Below are positions 6,113 through 9,069 of a stretch of DNA of 9,069 nucleotides, one piece after another. A program made the translations under genes and the position numbers. The stretch is from Pseudomonadota bacterium (GTDB lineage: Bacteria > Pseudomonadota > Alphaproteobacteria > Acetobacterales > Acetobacteraceae): positions 1 through 9,069 of the forward strand of contig JAJZVS010000145.1 of assembly GCA_021845555.1 (NCBI GenBank). Reading direction: 5' to 3'. A model generated the notes under the pieces. The model did not search any database. It was not told the DNA's origin and saw only the letters and a list, made by a program, of their open reading frames with translations. How positions within the stretch are numbered: position 1 is the first letter of the stretch; every line of letters begins with the position of its first letter.

Positions 6113-7299
6113 GCTGGCCGGTACCGGCGGCGGATGCGCGGGCCGAGGCTGGTGAGCACCTCGTAGCCGTTGGTCCCGGCGGCCTCGGCCACGGCGTCCA
6201 CCGTTCGCGCGGGGCCGATCAGGTCGAGCCAGGCGCCAGGCACCACGCCGGGATGGTCGGTCGCGTCGAAGGTCGTGAGGTCCATGGACACACGCCCTAC
6301 CAGCGCGAGCGGCCGGCCGTCAAAGACCGCCGCGCCGCGGTTGGACTGCGCGCGGTGCCAGCCGTCGGCGTAGCCGATCGCGGCGGTGGCGATGCGCGAC
6401 GGCCGCGCCGCCGTCCAGGTGGCGTTGTAGCCCACCGTCCTCCCCGCCGGGAGGTCGCGCACCGCAAGCACGCGCGCGGTCAGGCGCGCCACCGGGCGCA
6501 TCGGGTTGGGCCGCCCCGGCGTCGGCCCCGGCGTCGGGTTGATCCCGTAGAGCGCCGCCCCCGGCCGGGCGAGGTCGGAGCCGAAATCCGCGCCGAGCAG
6601 GATCCCCGAGGAATTGGCCAGGCTTCGCGGGGCCGGCGGCAGCACGGCGCAGGCGGCGGCGAAACGGCGCGCCTGCGCGGCGTTGATCGCCTCCCCCGGC
6701 GCCTCGGACGCGACCAGATGCGACAGCACGTAGCGCAGATCGATCCCGTCCAGCCGCGACGGCGCGCGCGCCAGCGCCTCCAGTTCCGCCGGGGCGAGAC
6801 CCAGCCGCGCCATGCCGGTATCGACATGCAGCATCGCCGGCAGCCGGCGCCCGGCACGGCCGGCCGCGGCGGTCCAGGCGTCGAGCTCGGCGAGCGAACC
6901 CAGCACCGGCACCAGGTCGTGGGCCAGGAACGCGCCCTCGGTGCCGGGCATCAGCCCGTTCAGCACCGCGAGCAGCGCGCCCGGCAGCAGCGGGCGCAGC
7001 GCCGTCGCTTCGGCGGCGGTGGCGACGAAGAAATGCCGGCAGCCGGCGGCGGCCAGCGCCGGCGCGACCGCCTGGGCGCCGAGGCCGTAGGCGTTTGCCT
7101 TCACCACCCCGGCGACCGGGCCGGCGGGATGCAGCGCGCACAGGCTGCGCCAGTTGGCGACGATGGCGGCGAGATCGACCTCCAGGACCGCGCCGGCCCC
7201 CTCCCCCCAACCCCCTCCCGCAAGGGGAGGGGGAGCCTCGGATGACTCCCCCTCCCTTTGCGGGATGGGGGGCGGGGGCGAACCGCCCGGTTCAGTCAT
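6109..7299 (-). CDS. alr: Alanine racemase
   Basis: This PLP-dependent cytoplasmic enzyme interconverts L- and D-alanine, supplying D-Ala for peptidoglycan. The catalytic residues are present: PLP lysine Lys67 in VVKANAYGLG, HVDTGMARLG at 158-167, SHL with His194 following LRYVL, RPGAALYG at 245-252 and the catalytic tyrosine Tyr310 in GYADGWHR, with GRVSMD at 335-340. The enzyme proper starts around residue 37 (AVLEVDLAAIVANW). Residues 5-36 are a Pro/Gly/Glu-rich extension encoded by a GC-rich palindromic repeat. No ATG, GTG or TTG is available between the repeat and the racemase domain, so ATG 7299, overlapping the dnaB stop by 8 bp, is the likely start and the repeat is probably translated. 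At 396 residues it is slightly longer than most Alr proteins because of this insert. It overlaps mlaE by four bases. Confidence 0.95.
   Translation of the reverse strand: MTEPGGSPPPPIPQREGESSEAPPPLAGGGWGEGAGAVLEVDLAAIVANWRSLCALHPAGPVAGVVKANAYGLGAQAVAPALAAAGCRHFFVATAAEATALRPLLPGALLAVLNGLMPGTEGAFLAHDLVPVLGSLAELDAWTAAAGRAGRRLPAMLHVDTGMARLGLAPAELEALARAPSRLDGIDLRYVLSHLVASEAPGEAINAAQARRFAAACAVLPPAPRSLANSSGILLGADFGSDLARPGAALYGINPTPGPTPGRPNPMRPVARLTARVLAVRDLPAGRTVGYNATWTAARPSRIATAAIGYADGWHRAQSNRGAAVFDGRPLALVGRVSMDLTTFDATDHPGVVPGAWLDLIGPARTVDAVAEAAGTNGYEVLTSLGPRIRRRYRPA
7197..7280. repeat. GC-rich palindromic repeat inside the 5' end of alr
   Basis: The core arms CCCGCAAGGGGAGGGGGAG (7217-7235) and 7246-7264 are inverted copies matching at 18 of 19 positions around a 10-base spacer. 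Looser C/G-run symmetry extends the element to about 7197-7280. Within the left arm, CCCCCTCCC (7211-7219) and GGGAGGGGG (7225-7233) form a second 9-bp hairpin with a GCAAG loop. This C-run/GCAAG/G-run type of repeat is widespread in intergenic DNA of GC-rich Proteobacteria (from memory). Here it lies within coding sequence and its length, about 84 bp, keeps the alr frame open. Confidence 0.8.
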
Positions 7300-8785
7300 A
7301 ATCCGAATGCATCTGGTCCAGATCGCCGAAGCGGGTGAACTCCGCCTCGAAGAACAGGTCGATCTTGCCGGTGGGACCGTGGCGCTGCTTGGCGATGATG
7401 AGTTCGGCCTTGTTGTGCGCGCGGTCCATGTCCTGCTGCCACTTGTCGATCGCGCCCTGGAACTTGTCCGAATTGTCGAACGCCATCTCCTTCGGCATGC
7501 GCTGCCCCAGGTAGTATTCGTCGCGGTAGATGAACATGACGCTGTCGGCGTCCTGCTCGATGGTGCCCGATTCGCGCAGGTCCGACAGCTGCGGGCGCTT
7601 GTCCTCGCGCGATTCGACCGCGCGCGAGAGCTGCGACAGCGCCAGCACCGGCACCGCCAGCTCCTTGGCGATCGCCTTCAGCCCCTGGGTGATCTGGCTG
7701 ATCTCCAGCACCCGGTTCTCCGGCCGGGTGCCGGCCGAGGGGCGCATCAGTTGCAGGTAATCGACCACCACCAGCGCCAGGCCCTTGGTGCGCTTGAGCC
7801 GGCGGCAGCGGGTGCGCAGCGCCGACATGGTGATCGCCGGCGTGTCGTCGATCTGCATCGGCAGGCCGGCGATTTCGCGCGAGACGCGCACGAACCCGTC
7901 GAAATCCTTCTGGTTGATGTCGCCGCGGCGGATGCGGTCGCCGGAGATGCGCGCTTCCTCGGCCAGCAGGCGGGTGGCGAGCTGTTCGGCGCTCATTTCC
8001 AGCGAGAACACGGCGATCTGCGCCTTCGCCTGCGCCGCCGGGTCCGCCCGCCGCGCTTCGTCGAGCAGCGACTTGGCAGCGCCGAAGGCGATCTTGGTGG
8101 CGAGCGCCGTCTTGCCCATGCCCGGACGGCCGGCGAGGATCAGCAGGTCGGAGGGATGCAGCCCGCCGGTCTTGGCATCCAGGTCGCGCAGCCCGGTGGA
8201 CAGGCCCGAGACATGCCCGGCGCGGTGGAACGCGCGCTCGGCGCCGGCGATCGCATCGGTCAGCGCCCGCTCGAAAGTGACGAACCCGCCGCCCGAGCCG
8301 CCATCGGTGGCGAGATCGAACAGCGCCTGCTCGGCGGTTTCGATCTGCTTGATCCCGTCGAGCTCGGGTTCGGCGCCGAAGGCGTTGTTCACCACCGTCT
8401 CGCCGAGGTCGATCAGCTGGCGGCGCAGCCAGGCGTCGTGGATCGTGCGGCCGTATTCGCCGGCGTTGATGATGCCGACCATGGCGGTGAGCAACTGGCC
8501 GAGATAGGCGACGCCGCCCACCTCCTCCAGGATGCCGCTGTGCTCGAACTCGGCCTTCAGGGTCACCGCGTCGGCGAGCTGGCCGGCTTCGATCCGGCGG
8601 GCGATCGCCTGGTAGATGCGGCCGTGGATCGGATCGACGAAATGCTCGGGGGCCAGGAACTCGGAGACGCGCTCGTAGGCCTTGTTGTTGGCCAGCAAGG
8701 CGCCGAGCAGCGCCTGCTCGGCCTGCGCGTTGGCCGGCGGCAGGCGCTGCGACAGGCCGAGCAGGGGGGTGTCCACGGTGTTCAC
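7292..8785 (-). CDS. dnaB: Replicative DNA helicase DnaB
   Basis: DnaB is the hexameric 5'-3' helicase that unwinds DNA at the replication fork and recruits primase. The 497-residue product has the DnaB N-terminal domain (PPANAQAEQALLGALL, 16-31, to about 120), a linker of about 50 residues and the RecA-like C-terminal ATPase domain. Motifs are Walker A GRPGMGKT at 219-226, FSLEMS at 260-265, Walker B ALVVVDYLQLM with Asp342, LSQLSRAVE and the DLRESGTIEQDAD segment with the conserved downstream ATPase residues. The C-terminus has KQRHGPTGKIDLFFE, canonical for the family. There is no intein. The start is GTG 8785: no ATG lies in frame upstream and the protein begins at the expected distance from the PPxNxxAEQ motif. 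It is the first gene of the leftward chain and its last 8 bp overlap alr. Confidence 0.97.
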   Translation of the reverse strand: MNTVDTPLLGLSQRLPPANAQAEQALLGALLANNKAYERVSEFLAPEHFVDPIHGRIYQAIARRIEAGQLADAVTLKAEFEHSGILEEVGGVAYLGQLLTAMVGIINAGEYGRTIHDAWLRRQLIDLGETVVNNAFGAEPELDGIKQIETAEQALFDLATDGGSGGGFVTFERALTDAIAGAERAFHRAGHVSGLSTGLRDLDAKTGGLHPSDLLILAGRPGMGKTALATKIAFGAAKSLLDEARRADPAAQAKAQIAVFSLEMSAEQLATRLLAEEARISGDRIRRGDINQKDFDGFVRVSREIAGLPMQIDDTPAITMSALRTRCRRLKRTKGLALVVVDYLQLMRPSAGTRPENRVLEISQITQGLKAIAKELAVPVLALSQLSRAVESREDKRPQLSDLRESGTIEQDADSVMFIYRDEYYLGQRMPKEMAFDNSDKFQGAIDKWQQDMDRAHNKAELIIAKQRHGPTGKIDLFFEAEFTRFGDLDQMHSDYD

Positions 8786-8835
8786 GATGGGCGCCAGCCT
8801 AGACCCTTCGCGAGGCCGGCGTCAGGGTCGTGGCC

Positions 8836-8844
8836 TGTGGATAG
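8836..8844. promoter_or_regulatory. DnaA-box-like 9-mer upstream of dnaB
   Basis: TGTGGATAG matches the DnaA box TGTGGATAA (complement TTATCCACA) at eight of nine positions. It lies in the dnaB/CoA-transferase intergenic region, about 50 bp before the dnaB start. A single near-match can arise by chance, though a 9-mer this AT-containing is less expected in such GC-rich DNA. It could link dnaB expression to DnaA; this is inference only. Confidence 0.3.
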
Positions 8845-8890
8845 CGGGGACGAACCGGAGACGATGCGTTCCGGCCCGGCGCGGGGCGGG

Positions 8891-8921
8891 TTGACACCGC
8901 GCCCGCGCCCCGCCGAATCAA
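8891..8921 (+). promoter_or_regulatory. Possible promoter for the CoA-transferase gene
   Basis: A perfect -35 hexamer TTGACA occurs at 8891-8896, 52 bp before the start codon. About 18-19 bases downstream is AT-richer sequence GAATCAA (8915-8921), which is a poor -10 match. The only AT-rich patch in the spacer falls at the right distance, but the -10 is weak. Confidence 0.35.
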
Positions 8922-8947
8922 ACCCCCGATCCAGCCGGAGACCGCCC

Positions 8948-9069
8948 ATGACCGCCCTGCCGCTCGAAGGCATCCGCGTGATCGAGTTCACGCACACCAT
9001 CATGGGACCCTCCTGCGGCGTGGTGCTCGCCGATCTCGGCGCCGACGTGATCCGCGTGGAACCGGCCCC
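8948..9069 (+). CDS. CaiB/BaiF family III CoA-transferase, N-terminal fragment (cut by the right edge)
   Basis: Family III CoA-transferases move CoA between organic acids in the cytoplasm (for example formyl-, succinyl- or carnitine-CoA transfer). The 40 visible residues, beginning MTALPLEGIRVIEFTHTI, carry the hallmark start: LEGIRVIEF, then GPSCGVVLADLGADVIRVEP, where the Rossmann-like strand binds CoA. The catalytic aspartate (near residue 170 in the family) lies outside the window, so activity and substrate cannot be judged. The start ATG 8948 is supported by GGAG at 8937-8940, seven bases upstream. It is divergent from dnaB across 162 bp and not part of that operon. Confidence 0.9.
   Translation, partial: MTALPLEGIRVIEFTHTIMGPSCGVVLADLGADVIRVEPA

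Noticed and set aside
1..9069. CRISPR array, tRNA/rRNA genes, insertion sequence or phage attachment site
   Set aside because: No regularly spaced repeats, no RNA gene signatures, no transposase or integrase and no direct repeats flanking the cassette were seen.

Overview
The window is very GC-rich, coding-dense bacterial chromosome. The protein sequences and gene order (dnaB, alr, mlaE and mlaF packed together with radA close by) suggest an alphaproteobacterium, most likely Rhodospirillales/Acetobacteraceae. That assignment is an inference from gene content and from recalled gene neighbourhoods. No rRNA, tRNA, CRISPR array, insertion sequence or phage gene was seen.

Layout, left to right. 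(1) Bases 1-117 hold the 5' end of an unrecognised minus-strand gene. A good sigma70-type promoter sits almost on top of its ATG, so the mRNA may be leaderless. (2) Bases 118-474 carry no convincing gene. They hold that promoter, a long imperfect palindrome that looks like a dispersed REP-type element, a 16-bp tandem repeat, and a three-copy 11-bp repeat that runs into the radA stop codon. (3) radA (minus, 475-1857, TTG start) encodes a complete RadA/Sms recombination protein. (4) Divergent from radA is a two-gene plus-strand cassette. It encodes an OLD/RecF-like AAA ATPase (2027-3181) and, overlapping it by four bases, a small protein with TOPRIM-like acidic motifs (3178-3798). This ATPase plus TOPRIM arrangement resembles split-OLD defence modules such as PARIS and RloA/RloB-AbiL. 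It is the best candidate for an under-described system here. (5) A short convergent hairpin separates the cassette from a minus-strand gene for a secreted periplasmic protein of uncertain family (3814-4416).

(6) The right half is a leftward gene chain, transcribed dnaB, then alr, mlaE and mlaF (8785 down to 4509). dnaB and alr overlap by 8 bp; alr/mlaE and mlaE/mlaF each overlap by 4 bp. The products are the replicative helicase, alanine racemase (D-Ala for peptidoglycan) and the permease and ATPase of an Mla-type phospholipid transporter, so the chain links replication with envelope building. The start of alr contains a GC-rich palindromic repeat that appears to be translated in frame. (7) To the right of dnaB a 162-bp divergent intergenic region contains a DnaA-box-like 9-mer and a perfect TTGACA hexamer. 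It is followed by the first 40 codons of a CaiB/BaiF family III CoA-transferase, cut off by the window edge.
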